Of a stretch of 11,742 nucleotides of DNA, positions 1 through 7,021 are shown piece after piece. Each line of letters opens with the position of its first letter. Positions within the stretch are counted from its first letter, which is position 1. The position numbers were made by a program, and so were the translations under genes. The stretch is from Coprothermobacterota bacterium (lineage in GTDB: Bacteria; Caldisericota; JANLFM01): the NCBI GenBank assembly GCA_026389415.1, contig JAPLHX010000182.1, positions 1 to 11,742 on the forward strand, written 5' to 3'. A model generated the notes under the pieces. That model ran no database searches. It was given only the letters and a program-made list of their open reading frames with translations, and was not told the origin of the DNA.

Positions 1-284
1 TAGATGCCGGGTACGCTGAGGCACCCTTCTTTGGAAATGAGCTTGCCTCTTCGAGCAATGATGCGGGGATTCACTAGAACGACCAGGCCTTCACCGATAT
101 CGATCACTGCTACCTGCTCCGCGACTCCGATTTGGGTAGCAGCAAGACCGATACCCGGAGGATCAGCGTGATGCAGAGTATCGCACAACTGCTGAATCAG
201 CTTTCGCGTCTCGCCGGATAGCTCACGCAAAGCCCTTGCCTTTTTTCGTAAAATCGGATTGGGCAAGCTCAGGATTCTATTCAC
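1..284 (-). CDS. def: Peptide deformylase, N-terminal 94 residues (runs off left edge)
   Basis: Removes the formyl group from the N-terminal formyl-methionine of new proteins; a cytoplasmic metalloenzyme. The minus-strand reading gives the family N-terminus (PNPILRKKAR, residues 9-18), motif I GIGLAATQ (residues 44-51) and motif II EGCLS (residues 86-90), whose Cys88 is the expected metal ligand. The HExxH motif III lies beyond the window, so completeness cannot be judged. The start is GTG at 284: it is the only start codon between an in-frame TGA just upstream (296-298) and the conserved N-terminus, and it gives the usual PDF N-terminal length. No strong Shine-Dalgarno precedes it. It begins 34 bases after the aldolase stop, so it is probably co-transcribed with, and perhaps dependent on, the upstream genes. 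Family call is near certain; the exact start is less so. Confidence 0.93.
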   Translation of the reverse strand, partial: MNRILSLPNPILRKKARALRELSGETRKLIQQLCDTLHHADPPGIGLAATQIGVAEQVAVIDIGEGLVVLVNPRIIARRGKLISKEGCLSVPGI

Positions 285-318
285 GAAAGCGCTTCACGGA
301 AATCTGCGTCTTCGCGGA

Positions 319-1224
319 CTAGTATTCCTGCATGATGCGCTTTATTTGGGCAGTGATTTGCAGTGCATCATCGAATTTTCGCTGCCACAAATTTCGACCA
401 AAGATCAGGCCGGTACAGCCCGCATTCATGCAGAGCCGAACCTTGTTGAGCAAATCCCCATCACCAATTTTGGAACCACCGGATACCAAAACCATTGTTC
501 TATTGGCGGTTTTAACCACTTTTGCCATGGCTTCCTCGGGTGATAGATAGAGTGTGCTGTAAGGAGTTGGACAAGATTTCAACTTTTCTGGGTCGTCTTC
601 CGGCTCATTCAGCTTAACCACGTCTGCTCCCAGTTCATCAGCAACTCGTGCAGCATAATCCACAGCAAAGAGGCTATCACGCCCCCCCTTTGCGTCGATG
701 GCTTCACCCCGAGGGTAAGACCAGACGATCAGGGGCATTCCGAAGGTGTCAGATTCTTCGCGCACCTCCAGGAATTGTAGAAAATCCTGATCCTGCAACG
801 GGGAACCTACATAGATAGTATAGCCGACAGCGTCTGCTCCCAGCCGGACTGCGTCGCGTACGGTGGAGGTCAGAGGAGAGAAAGCCATTTTTTCGGAGGG
901 GATGGATGTCTTACCGTTAAGCTTTAAGACAAGAGGTATCTGACCGGCATATTTCCAGTAATACTTCTCGGCAAGGCCAATCTGAAAGACAATACCGGAA
1001 AAACCACCTTCCTTGGCCAATCGCAATTGGAATTCTGGGTTGGCAGATTCCGGGTTTGCGAAAAAGTCACGTGGCCCGTGTTCCAATCCTTGATCAATGG
1101 GCAGCAAAAGCATCGTTCCATTGCCGGGACCAAATTGATACAGCAAACGGTGCAGACGCGTGCGCTTGCCGGCCCCAAGATGATTCAGGTCATCCAATTG
1201 TGGTCTCAATCCGAGCGTATCCAT
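319..1224 (-). CDS. Class I fructose-bisphosphate aldolase, archaeal/FbaB (DhnA) type, 301 aa
   Basis: Expected to cleave fructose-1,6-bisphosphate to dihydroxyacetone phosphate and glyceraldehyde-3-phosphate through a Schiff base, in glycolysis or gluconeogenesis. The protein is a TIM-barrel of the DeoC/FbaB superfamily. Visible motifs: LPIDQGLEHGP (residues 41-51, the DQGxEHGP signature), VLKLNGKTS (99-107), DVVKLN with the probable Schiff-base Lys204, the phosphate-binding VSGGSK (247-252) and IFGRNLWQR (274-282). A TTG start 27 bases upstream is possible, but an AGAGGAGGA ribosome site (1231-1239) lies inside that extension, 6 bases before ATG at 1224, so ATG 1224 is chosen. It follows iscU by 40 bases and precedes def by 34. 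Related enzymes make other sugar phosphates (LsrF, ADH synthase), so the substrate is inferred from the DQGxEHGP-type sequence. Confidence 0.88.
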   Translation of the reverse strand: MDTLGLRPQLDDLNHLGAGKRTRLHRLLYQFGPGNGTMLLLPIDQGLEHGPRDFFANPESANPEFQLRLAKEGGFSGIVFQIGLAEKYYWKYAGQIPLVLKLNGKTSIPSEKMAFSPLTSTVRDAVRLGADAVGYTIYVGSPLQDQDFLQFLEVREESDTFGMPLIVWSYPRGEAIDAKGGRDSLFAVDYAARVADELGADVVKLNEPEDDPEKLKSCPTPYSTLYLSPEEAMAKVVKTANRTMVLVSGGSKIGDGDLLNKVRLCMNAGCTGLIFGRNLWQRKFDDALQITAQIKRIMQEY

Positions 1225-1264
1225 CGTTTCTCCTCCTCTGTTTACCGGCAATGCCGGCTATTCT

Positions 1265-1654
1265 TCATCCTTCTTTATTGGCCTGACGTTGATGATAGTC
1301 ATCAATCGCAGCCTTCAAGGCTTCTTCTGCTAGTACGGAACAGTGCAATTTTACGGCCGGGAGTCCTCCCAGAGCTTCCACCACGGCCTTGTTGGAAATA
1401 CGTTCTGCTTCCTCAACCGTTTTTCCTTTTACCAACTCCGTCACCATCGAACTCGTGGCAATGGCCGCTCCACAACCAAATGTCTGAAACTTGATGTCGG
1501 ATATGATGCCGTCTTCTATCCGGATCATCAATTTCATCACATCACCGCATACCGGATTGCCAACCTCACCCACGCCGTCCGGTTTCTCCAGCTCGCCCAT
1601 ATTGCGGGGATGGAGAAAATGGTCCAATACTTTCTCCCCATACTGAATGTTCAT
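1265..1654 (-). CDS. iscU: IscU/NifU-type iron-sulfur cluster assembly scaffold, 129 aa
   Basis: Scaffold on which Fe-S clusters are built from cysteine-derived sulfur before transfer to apoproteins; cytoplasmic. The three ligand cysteines are present in their normal context: GNPVCGD (Cys36, with the accompanying Asp38), TFGCGAAIA (Cys61) and KLHCSVLAEEA (Cys105). The length matches a single-domain IscU/NifU-N protein; there is no C-terminal NifU thioredoxin-like domain and no ferredoxin-like middle domain. The sequence is of the NifU-like type (VGEVGNPVCGD, EALGGLP). A start nine codons upstream is possible, but AAGGAAGG lies inside that extension at good distance from ATG 1654, so ATG 1654 is chosen. 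It is first in a leftward operon with the aldolase and def. No cysteine desulfurase (iscS/nifS) is in the window, so the sulfur donor is elsewhere. Confidence 0.95.
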   Translation of the reverse strand: MNIQYGEKVLDHFLHPRNMGELEKPDGVGEVGNPVCGDVMKLMIRIEDGIISDIKFQTFGCGAAIATSSMVTELVKGKTVEEAERISNKAVVEALGGLPAVKLHCSVLAEEALKAAIDDYHQRQANKEG

Positions 1655-1681
1655 GCTTGATCCTTCCTTTTTATTGATCAA

Positions 1682-1712
1682 ATGATAGCATTCAGGGGAA
1701 TAAGTATTCCAA
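1682..1712 (-). promoter_or_regulatory. Candidate iscU promoter with internal dyad
   Basis: On the minus strand an extended -10 (TGC then TATCAT; 1682-1687 plus 1688-1690) lies about 30 bases upstream of the iscU ATG. A TTGGAA -35-like box is at 1707-1712, giving a 19-bp spacer. The dyad GGAATA-n2-TATTCC (1697-1710) fills much of the spacer and overlaps the -35, a position suited to a repressor or to a MerR-like activator that works on long spacers. This is a by-eye match only. Confidence 0.4.
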
Positions 1713-1740
1713 TGGGATCTGACTTGAGAGGAGCAATGAG

Positions 1741-3114
1741 ATGTTCGATCTAACCGTGGTTGGAGCAGGACCCGCTGGCTATGTCGCTGCCCTGTATGCT
1801 GTCCGAAAAGGACTGCGGGTTGCCCTGGTTGAAAAAAGCCTGGTCGGTGGTGTCTGCATGAACGCCGGATGCATTCCCTCTAAAGCTTTAATCGCTTCAG
1901 CAGAAACCCTAGGTCGTATCCAGCGGGCTGCAGAGTTTGGCATCGAAGTCGCAGGAACTATCCGCCCGCATTTGCCTGCTATCATGTCGCGCAAAGAAAA
2001 AATAGTGGATGGGGTGCGCCGTGGAGTGGAAACGCTAATTCATACGAGCAAAATTGCGTTGATATCGGGCGAGGCACGCGTAATCGCTTCAAATAAGGTT
2101 TCCATTGGGGACCAAGTGTTGGAGTCCCAGCACATTTTGCTAGCCATGGGTTCTGTGCCGGCGACTCTGTCCGGGTTTCCTTTTTCTGGAAAACGGGTAC
2201 TTTCCACCGACCACATCTTAGCCTTACAGGAAATCCCCCGGCACTTGTTAGTTTTGGGATCAGGCCCAGCAGGCTTGGAAATGGCTTTCTTTTATGCGCA
2301 ACTTGGTAGCCAGGTTACAGTCGTGGAGCTGCTGCCGCGGGCTTTACCCATGGAGGACGAGAGTATCTCTAAATTGATCGAACGAGAAATGAAGAAACGT
2401 AGGATCGCGTTCCTGCCGAATGTGCAGTCTCGTGGAGTGGAAGAGGAAGCGGACAAAGTCCGTCTTCATCTGCCGGAAGGGAAGGTGTTGGAAGGAGACT
2501 ACCTTTTTGTCTCGGTCGGGCGGGCGATATGCAGTCGTGGAACCGGGCTGGAGGAACTAGGCGTGAACATGGCGCCTAAAGGCGAAATCCTTGTCGACAA
2601 GTTTATGCGAACGTCCGCAGACGGAATTTATGCAGCAGGAGATGTAATCGGCGGTTTGATGTTGGCACATGTGGCTTCCGCCGAAGGGAAAAGCGCTGTG
2701 GATAGTATCCTAGGGAATCCCTCACAAATTCGCTATGAGAGTATCCCCTGGGGTATTTTCACAGTCCCGGAGATCGGCCGCGTCGGTCTGACAGAGAAGG
2801 AAGCACGAGAACGGTATCATAATGTTCGGGTAGGACGTTTCCCCTATCGGGCACTCGGCAAAGCGATGGCTATTGGAGAAACAAGCGGTGAAGCCAAGAT
2901 CGTGACGCTTTCCAGTGGCGAGATCCTTGGCGCGCATATTATCGGATTCTCCGCCTCCGATCTAGTTCAAGAGATATCGGTTTTAATGCAATCCGGCGTA
3001 AAACTGGATGATCTTGCGCATACCGTATTTGCCCACCCAACACTGTCTGAAGTTCTGAAGGAAGCATTAGAAGACCTGGAGGGTCTTTCTCTGCATCAAC
3101 TGCCTAAATCTTGA
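1741..3114 (+). CDS. lpdA: Dihydrolipoyl dehydrogenase (E3) family flavoprotein, 457 aa
   Basis: Reoxidises the dihydrolipoyl group of 2-oxoacid dehydrogenase, acetoin dehydrogenase or glycine cleavage complexes using FAD and NAD+. Domains in order: FAD-binding GAGPAG (residues 8-13); redox disulfide GGVCMNAGCIPSKAL (Cys39, Cys44); NAD-binding GSGPAG (172-177); second FAD contact YAAGD (297-301); C-terminal dimerisation domain with the His-Glu base in AHPTLSE (His432, Glu437). All catalytic residues are present and length is normal. Start ATG 1741 has AGGAG seven bases upstream (1729-1733). It stands alone: no E1, E2 or lipoyl-carrier genes flank it, so the partner complex cannot be read from context. 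It is divergent from iscU and convergent with the SDR gene (31 bases between stops). Other family members (mercuric reductase, soluble transhydrogenase) fit less well: no MerA-type C-terminal Cys pair is seen. Confidence 0.93.
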   Translation: MFDLTVVGAGPAGYVAALYAVRKGLRVALVEKSLVGGVCMNAGCIPSKALIASAETLGRIQRAAEFGIEVAGTIRPHLPAIMSRKEKIVDGVRRGVETLIHTSKIALISGEARVIASNKVSIGDQVLESQHILLAMGSVPATLSGFPFSGKRVLSTDHILALQEIPRHLLVLGSGPAGLEMAFFYAQLGSQVTVVELLPRALPMEDESISKLIEREMKKRRIAFLPNVQSRGVEEEADKVRLHLPEGKVLEGDYLFVSVGRAICSRGTGLEELGVNMAPKGEILVDKFMRTSADGIYAAGDVIGGLMLAHVASAEGKSAVDSILGNPSQIRYESIPWGIFTVPEIGRVGLTEKEARERYHNVRVGRFPYRALGKAMAIGETSGEAKIVTLSSGEILGAHIIGFSASDLVQEISVLMQSGVKLDDLAHTVFAHPTLSEVLKEALEDLEGLSLHQLPKS

Positions 3115-3145
3115 TATGAGGTGGAAGGAACGTGTGAGTTGTGTA

Positions 3146-3868
3146 TCATAGCAAGCTTTCCCCACCGTCGATGGTGAGGGTTTCGCCGGTGATGTACTCA
3201 TTCTCTAATAGAGTGATGGCAGCCTGAGCCACCTCTGCCGGATGCGCGAATCTGCCGAGAGGTATGAACGGGTAAATCAATTCAGCTTGCTCCCGGTCTT
3301 GTTTGTCAAAGGTGGTATCCACATAGCCCGGAGCTATAGCATTCACTCGCGTCCGAGGAGCAAGAATCCTAGCCAATCCCTTGGTCAATGCCAATAAACC
3401 CGCTTTCGCAATGGAGTAGGGGAGGGCATCCAGCTCCAGACTGAAGGCAGAACTAGAGGCGATATTCAGGATGCTGCTTCCCTCGGTGAGCCAGGGGAAG
3501 ACGGCTTTGCTGCAAAGCCAAGCGCTTTTTAAGTTTCGGTCCATGTGCCAATCCCATTCCTGGTTTGAATACGAATGCCAGGCTCTGTGGAGAATCCATC
3601 CAACATTGTTCACCAGAATATCAATAGAACCGAAACGGTCTACGGCCCGTTGTATGAGAGCTGTCGCTCCTGATTCTTGGGTGACATCCGCCGGAACCAA
3701 TGAGACTTGTCCCAATTCTCCAAGCTCTTGGGCGACATAGAGGCCACGATCAAAGTCGTGGGCGCAGTTCAGGGTCACCTTGCCACCGGCCTTAACGATC
3801 GCTTCCGCCAAAGCCAGACCAATTCCACGAGTGGAACCCGTTACGACAGCATGTTTTCCTCGAATCAT
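3146..3868 (-). CDS. Short-chain dehydrogenase/reductase (classical SDR, FabG-like), 240 aa
   Basis: NAD(P)-dependent oxidoreductase with a Rossmann fold; substrate unknown. Classical SDR motifs are complete: cofactor loop TGSTRGIG (residues 10-17), Asp61 in ADV, NNVG (87-90, usually NNAG), Asn112, and the catalytic Ser138 / Tyr151 / Lys155 in IASSS and PYSIAKAG, then PG at 180-181. Length is typical. The start is ambiguous: two ATGs follow one another (3871 and 3868). AGGAGG (3872-3877) abuts the first and is three bases from the second, so 3868 is chosen. That ATG shares its A with the TGA of the preceding gene (TGATG), pointing to translational coupling in the operon MFS transporter, 102-aa protein, SDR. 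FabG itself is possible by sequence, but no other fatty-acid genes are nearby, so a role linked to the transported compound is as likely. Confidence 0.9.
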   Translation of the reverse strand: MIRGKHAVVTGSTRGIGLALAEAIVKAGGKVTLNCAHDFDRGLYVAQELGELGQVSLVPADVTQESGATALIQRAVDRFGSIDILVNNVGWILHRAWHSYSNQEWDWHMDRNLKSAWLCSKAVFPWLTEGSSILNIASSSAFSLELDALPYSIAKAGLLALTKGLARILAPRTRVNAIAPGYVDTTFDKQDREQAELIYPFIPLGRFAHPAEVAQAAITLLENEYITGETLTIDGGESLL

Positions 3869-4176
3869 CATCCTCCTATTATAATGGCTGTGTTTCTATC
3901 GATGGATTTCACTTCCAATGCTCGGGATGGTTTATAACCCCTCTCCATCAAGGATTGCAAGGAATAACAAATCCGTCCACAGAAGCGGTTCACCGGCGGA
4001 TATCCGGCAACTAGATGCCGGATCTCTTGACCCCCCCTTATCACAAGTCTTCCATCAACGGCTACCCGAAGAGACGGACCGATCGTTTTCATTATGAATA
4101 CGCATAAGGGATCCTTGATGCGCTCATAGCTCATGCAGCTTCCTTTGATCATTGAAAGGGATTTTGCATCATCCAT
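3868..4176 (-). CDS. Conserved-looking hypothetical protein, 102 aa
   Basis: I do not recognise the family. It is probably a real gene: GAGGAG (4182-4187) sits five bases before ATG 4176, the frame is open to a TGA that overlaps the SDR start, and it begins 25 bases after the MFS stop. The protein is small and soluble-looking, with no signal peptide or clear membrane segment. A central beta-like stretch (RVAVDGRLVIRGG, residues 37-49) is followed by a Cys/Pro/Tyr-rich section (AGYPPVNRFCGRICYSL, 57-73), a short helix and a basic tail. Cys66 and Cys70 are four apart, a spacing compatible with metal binding or a disulfide, but that is speculation. A second start at 4134 (88 aa) also has a good site (AAAGGAAG) and may be used instead. 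Confidence 0.65.
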   Translation of the reverse strand: MDDAKSLSMIKGSCMSYERIKDPLCVFIMKTIGPSLRVAVDGRLVIRGGQEIRHLVAGYPPVNRFCGRICYSLQSLMERGYKPSRALEVKSIDRNTAIIIGG

Positions 4177-4201
4177 TCTTGCTCCTCTGCCGGAAACCGT
4201 A

Positions 4202-5431
4202 TTAGAATCCAGCCTTTCTCTCCACATGCCGGAAAAAGAAAAAATAGGTTCCAGAAGAAAGAAGGTAGAGCCCGATAGTGATGTAGAAAGAAAGGCTGAA
4301 AGAGCTGAGATGAATGATCATCCCTCCCAAAGCGGAGGATAGTGCCCAAGATCCATTCCAAGCAAGTGTTGTGAAGCTATTGGTTACCTCCCGATCCGCG
4401 GCGTCCGCATGTTCCATATTGAAAAGGCTTTGAATGGGCCCGGACATGTTCATCAGAGTCCCCCGGATCAGAAATGCGACGATGACTAGAGGTAAGGAAG
4501 GAGCTAGCGCCAAGACTAGCATGAAAGGAATCGACAATAGCTGGGAGAAAACGATCGTACGGATCATGCCAAAGCGGCGAGCGAAAAACGGGCCGGATAA
4601 AAAACCCAGGACCATCATTGCCTGGAGCAATGCAAAGTACAGTCCGATTTGCTCTGAAGTAGAATGGAAAACCTCACGGAAATACAAATTCAAAAAGGGT
4701 ATAACCAAACCAGCCCCCATGCCAACAAGAGCATATGGAATGACTAGTTTAAGGATTGTCCTCTTTTGCTGAGCACGGATCAGCGATCCCAAGGAAATGG
4801 TTTGTTTGCCCAATGGTTCTCGAATGCGAGAAAAAGGGAAAATACCAATCAGTGAAAGGCCAATGCCGCTAATAAGAGAACATTGCAGGCTGACCAGCTT
4901 GCTGGTGCCTGCGAATTGGAAGAATCCAGGTAATACACCTCCCAGTAAATTGCCCAAGATGCCGGCCAAGACACCCACGGCCATCGAAAAGGCAAACAGA
5001 TGAGCGCGTTCGCTGACGGAGCTGTTTCGCATAAAAAAAGGAGAAGCGATCAGGCGTGTCACCGTGAGAACCCCACCAGCGAATAAATTCGCACCAAGGA
5101 GCAGATTCGGTTCTAGGTATACGGCTTGCAACAGAAAACCCACCGCTGCCAGGAGGGTAGACAGGGTCAAGATATGGCGGGTATTGTACCGCTTGGCCCA
5201 GTAGGCTGCAGGAAGAGCCGCCAAGAAAGTCCCAATCGAACCGAAGGAAAGCACTTGCCCGATGACGGACTCATCGAAGCCGGCTTCCAGCAAACAAAGG
5301 TTGAAAAGAAGGCTGAAGATGGAAATACCAATGCTGGTTAGGAACGTACCAAAGAGAAACCAGCGCGCATTCGGTTGGAACAACCTAATTTCTTGCCAAT
5401 AGTTGCGAAAACCTTGTGCAATGCCAGTCAT
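4202..5431 (-). CDS. Major facilitator superfamily transporter, 409 aa
   Basis: Twelve-helix secondary transporter of the inner membrane, drug:H+ antiporter-like by general architecture; substrate unknown. Hydrophobic helices run from about residue 22 (WFLFGTFLTSIGISIFSL) to the C-terminal segment near residue 395. The TM2-TM3 loop AAYWAKRYNTRHIL resembles MFS motif A, and its counterpart in the second half is GPFFARRFGMIRT. A basic central loop (SRIREPLGKQ to RAQQKRT) separates the halves. The open frame continues 93 codons further upstream, but that part is not MFS-like and lies antisense to the amidohydrolase, so ATG 5431 is chosen. Its nearest Shine-Dalgarno (AAGAGGA) is about 14 bases away, longer than ideal. 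It heads the operon with the 102-aa protein and the SDR, and may import or export the SDR's substrate or product. Confidence 0.88.
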   Translation of the reverse strand: MTGIAQGFRNYWQEIRLFQPNARWFLFGTFLTSIGISIFSLLFNLCLLEAGFDESVIGQVLSFGSIGTFLAALPAAYWAKRYNTRHILTLSTLLAAVGFLLQAVYLEPNLLLGANLFAGGVLTVTRLIASPFFMRNSSVSERAHLFAFSMAVGVLAGILGNLLGGVLPGFFQFAGTSKLVSLQCSLISGIGLSLIGIFPFSRIREPLGKQTISLGSLIRAQQKRTILKLVIPYALVGMGAGLVIPFLNLYFREVFHSTSEQIGLYFALLQAMMVLGFLSGPFFARRFGMIRTIVFSQLLSIPFMLVLALAPSLPLVIVAFLIRGTLMNMSGPIQSLFNMEHADAADREVTNSFTTLAWNGSWALSSALGGMIIHLSSFSLSFYITIGLYLLSSGTYFFFFRHVERKAGF

Positions 5432-5515
5432 TGGTATCGTCTGTTTCCTCTTGAGAAAATGGATTAGAACGTTTGCTCTGGCTAGGAAAGAATCCCCACA
5501 TGAAAGAAGCCAAGC

Positions 5516-6892
5516 ATGCGGACCTTGATTTCCCAGATCGCCGAGCTCTATCCCTTCGATCCTGCAGACCGCCATCTTCAGGGCGGGTATCTCTTCATCG
5601 AGGATGACACGATTGTGGCTCTGGGTGCCGGGGAGCCCCCCCGCGCTCAAGAACGCCGCGGAACAGGTGATCCGGGGTCGGGATCGCCTGGCGCTGCCCA
5701 GCTTCGTCAATACCCACCATCATTTCTACCAGACGCTGTTTCGCAATGTCAAAGCGGTGCAGAACAGCAGGCTGGAAGACTGGGCGGTTGCCTTTTACGA
5801 GCTCTGGCAACACATCGACGAAGAAGCTGTGTACCAAGCCAGTCTGGTCGCTTTGCTGGAGATGCTCAAAAGCGGCGTGACCACCACCTCGGATCACCAT
5901 TATCTGTTTCCATCAGGGTGTCCGGGGATGATCGACGTCGAGATTGAAGCCGCACGAACGGTGGGAGTCCGTTTCCACCCCACCCGGGGCAGCATGTCCC
6001 TGTCACGGGACGAAGGGGGGCTGCCGCCCGCCACGGTAGTCCAGAGCAAGGACCAGATTCTGGCGGACTGCGAGCGTCTAGTGGCGAAGTATCACGATCG
6101 AACGCCGCGAGCCATGGTGAGGATTGGCCTGGCGCCATGCTTTCTGTATGAGGTGACCTCGTCACTGATGCAAGACACCCGGCGGATGGCGGAAGCAGAA
6201 GACCTGTGCTACATACCCACCTGGCGGAAACAGTGGACGAAGTGGCCTTCTGCCGGGAACAATTCGGCCGCAGCCCGGTGAACCTGATGGAGGAATGGGG
6301 ATGGTTGAACCCCCGCACCTGGTTCGCCCATTTCATCCACCTAAACCGGGAAAATCCGGTGAAAGCGAGCCCCGCGGGCGTGGGGATGTCCTACTGCCCT
6401 TCCGCCAACATGCGCCTCGGTTCCGGCATCGCACCGATCGAACCGTTGCAGGCGGCAGGGGTGCGGACCAGCATCGGCATCGACGGCAGCGCCGGCAACG
6501 ACCTGAACAACATGGTGCTGGAACTGCGCAACGGGCTGCTGCCGAAGCTCTTACGCTACGGGGCGGAGGCCATGACGCCCAGACAAATCCTGTCCATGGC
6601 CACAGAACAAGGAGCCGCCGTGCTGGGCCGGTCCCAGGACATCGGCTCGCTGGAAATCGGCAAGGCGGCGGACCTGGTGATGTTTCGGCTGGATACGCTG
6701 GAACTGGCGGGCGGGTTGGACGACCCGTTGGGCGCACTCCTGTTTTGCGATGTGAAACAGGCCGATTTCTGCATGGTGAATGGCGAAATCCTGATCCGGA
6801 ACGGTGAGTTGCAACGATTTTCCGCTGACGAGCTGAAATCGATCATCCGCAAACATAATCGCCTTTCGCGCAAGCTGATCCGGGGGGAATGA
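5516..6892 (+). pseudogene. 8-oxoguanine deaminase-like amidohydrolase, broken by two frameshifts
   Basis: Intact relatives are Zn-dependent cytoplasmic deaminases acting on 8-oxoguanine or other aminated purines/triazines. The reading starts at ATG 5516 (IAELYPFDPADRHLQGG). It shifts frame at the C7 tract 5636-5642, where six Cs would restore E-P-P-A-L-K, and shifts back near 6208-6210, where one missing base would restore D-L-C-L-H-T-H. The joined protein would be 458 aa, the full family length. Motifs: LPSFVNTHHHFYQTL, SDHHYLFP, TRGSMSLSRDEGGLPP, HTHLAET (metal His and catalytic Glu), SANMRLGSG and GIDGSAGND (metal Asp). Oddities: SYCPSAN where relatives have an HCPSSN-type sequence, AHFIHL for the usual AHGIHL type, and an unconserved stretch at 6341-6380. 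G+C reaches 67-70% in two 60-base lines (6361-6480) against 47-55% in lpd lines, suggesting foreign origin. Compensating sequencing errors are the main alternative to true decay. Confidence 0.85.
5636..5642 (+). repeat. C7 homopolymer at the first frameshift
   Basis: Seven consecutive C in the codons following the GAG of the amidohydrolase. Six C would keep one frame from the N-terminal part into the catalytic part. Such tracts are frequent sites of sequencing error, of replication slippage and of phase variation; the sequence alone cannot tell which applies. Confidence 0.8.
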
Positions 6893-7021
6893 CCGGAGCC
6901 ACTGCCAGAACAAGCCGGCGTTAGAAAATAAGTGCAGGAACCCGCGCTGTCTCTAAAGTCCTGTTTGAGTCTTGCACAATAGGATCTTTTCAGAAAATCT
7001 GGAAAGGAGGGCTTGCAAGCA

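Noticed and set aside
1027..1494. Plus-strand open frame of 155 codons across aldolase and iscU
   Set aside because: Antisense shadow of two well-supported minus-strand genes, with no recognisable motifs.
5432..5710. Extension of the MFS frame upstream by 93 codons
   Set aside because: The added residues are not MFS-like and lie antisense to the start of the deaminase; ATG 5431 gives a normal 409-aa transporter.
6295..6807. Plus-strand frame of 170 codons rich in Arg and Gly
   Set aside because: Alternate frame of the high-G+C deaminase; the composition is typical of a shadow of a G+C-rich gene.
6893..7021. Terminator after the deaminase
   Set aside because: Only a five-base TCCGG/CCGGA pairing around the stop codon and no T-run; not enough for a call.
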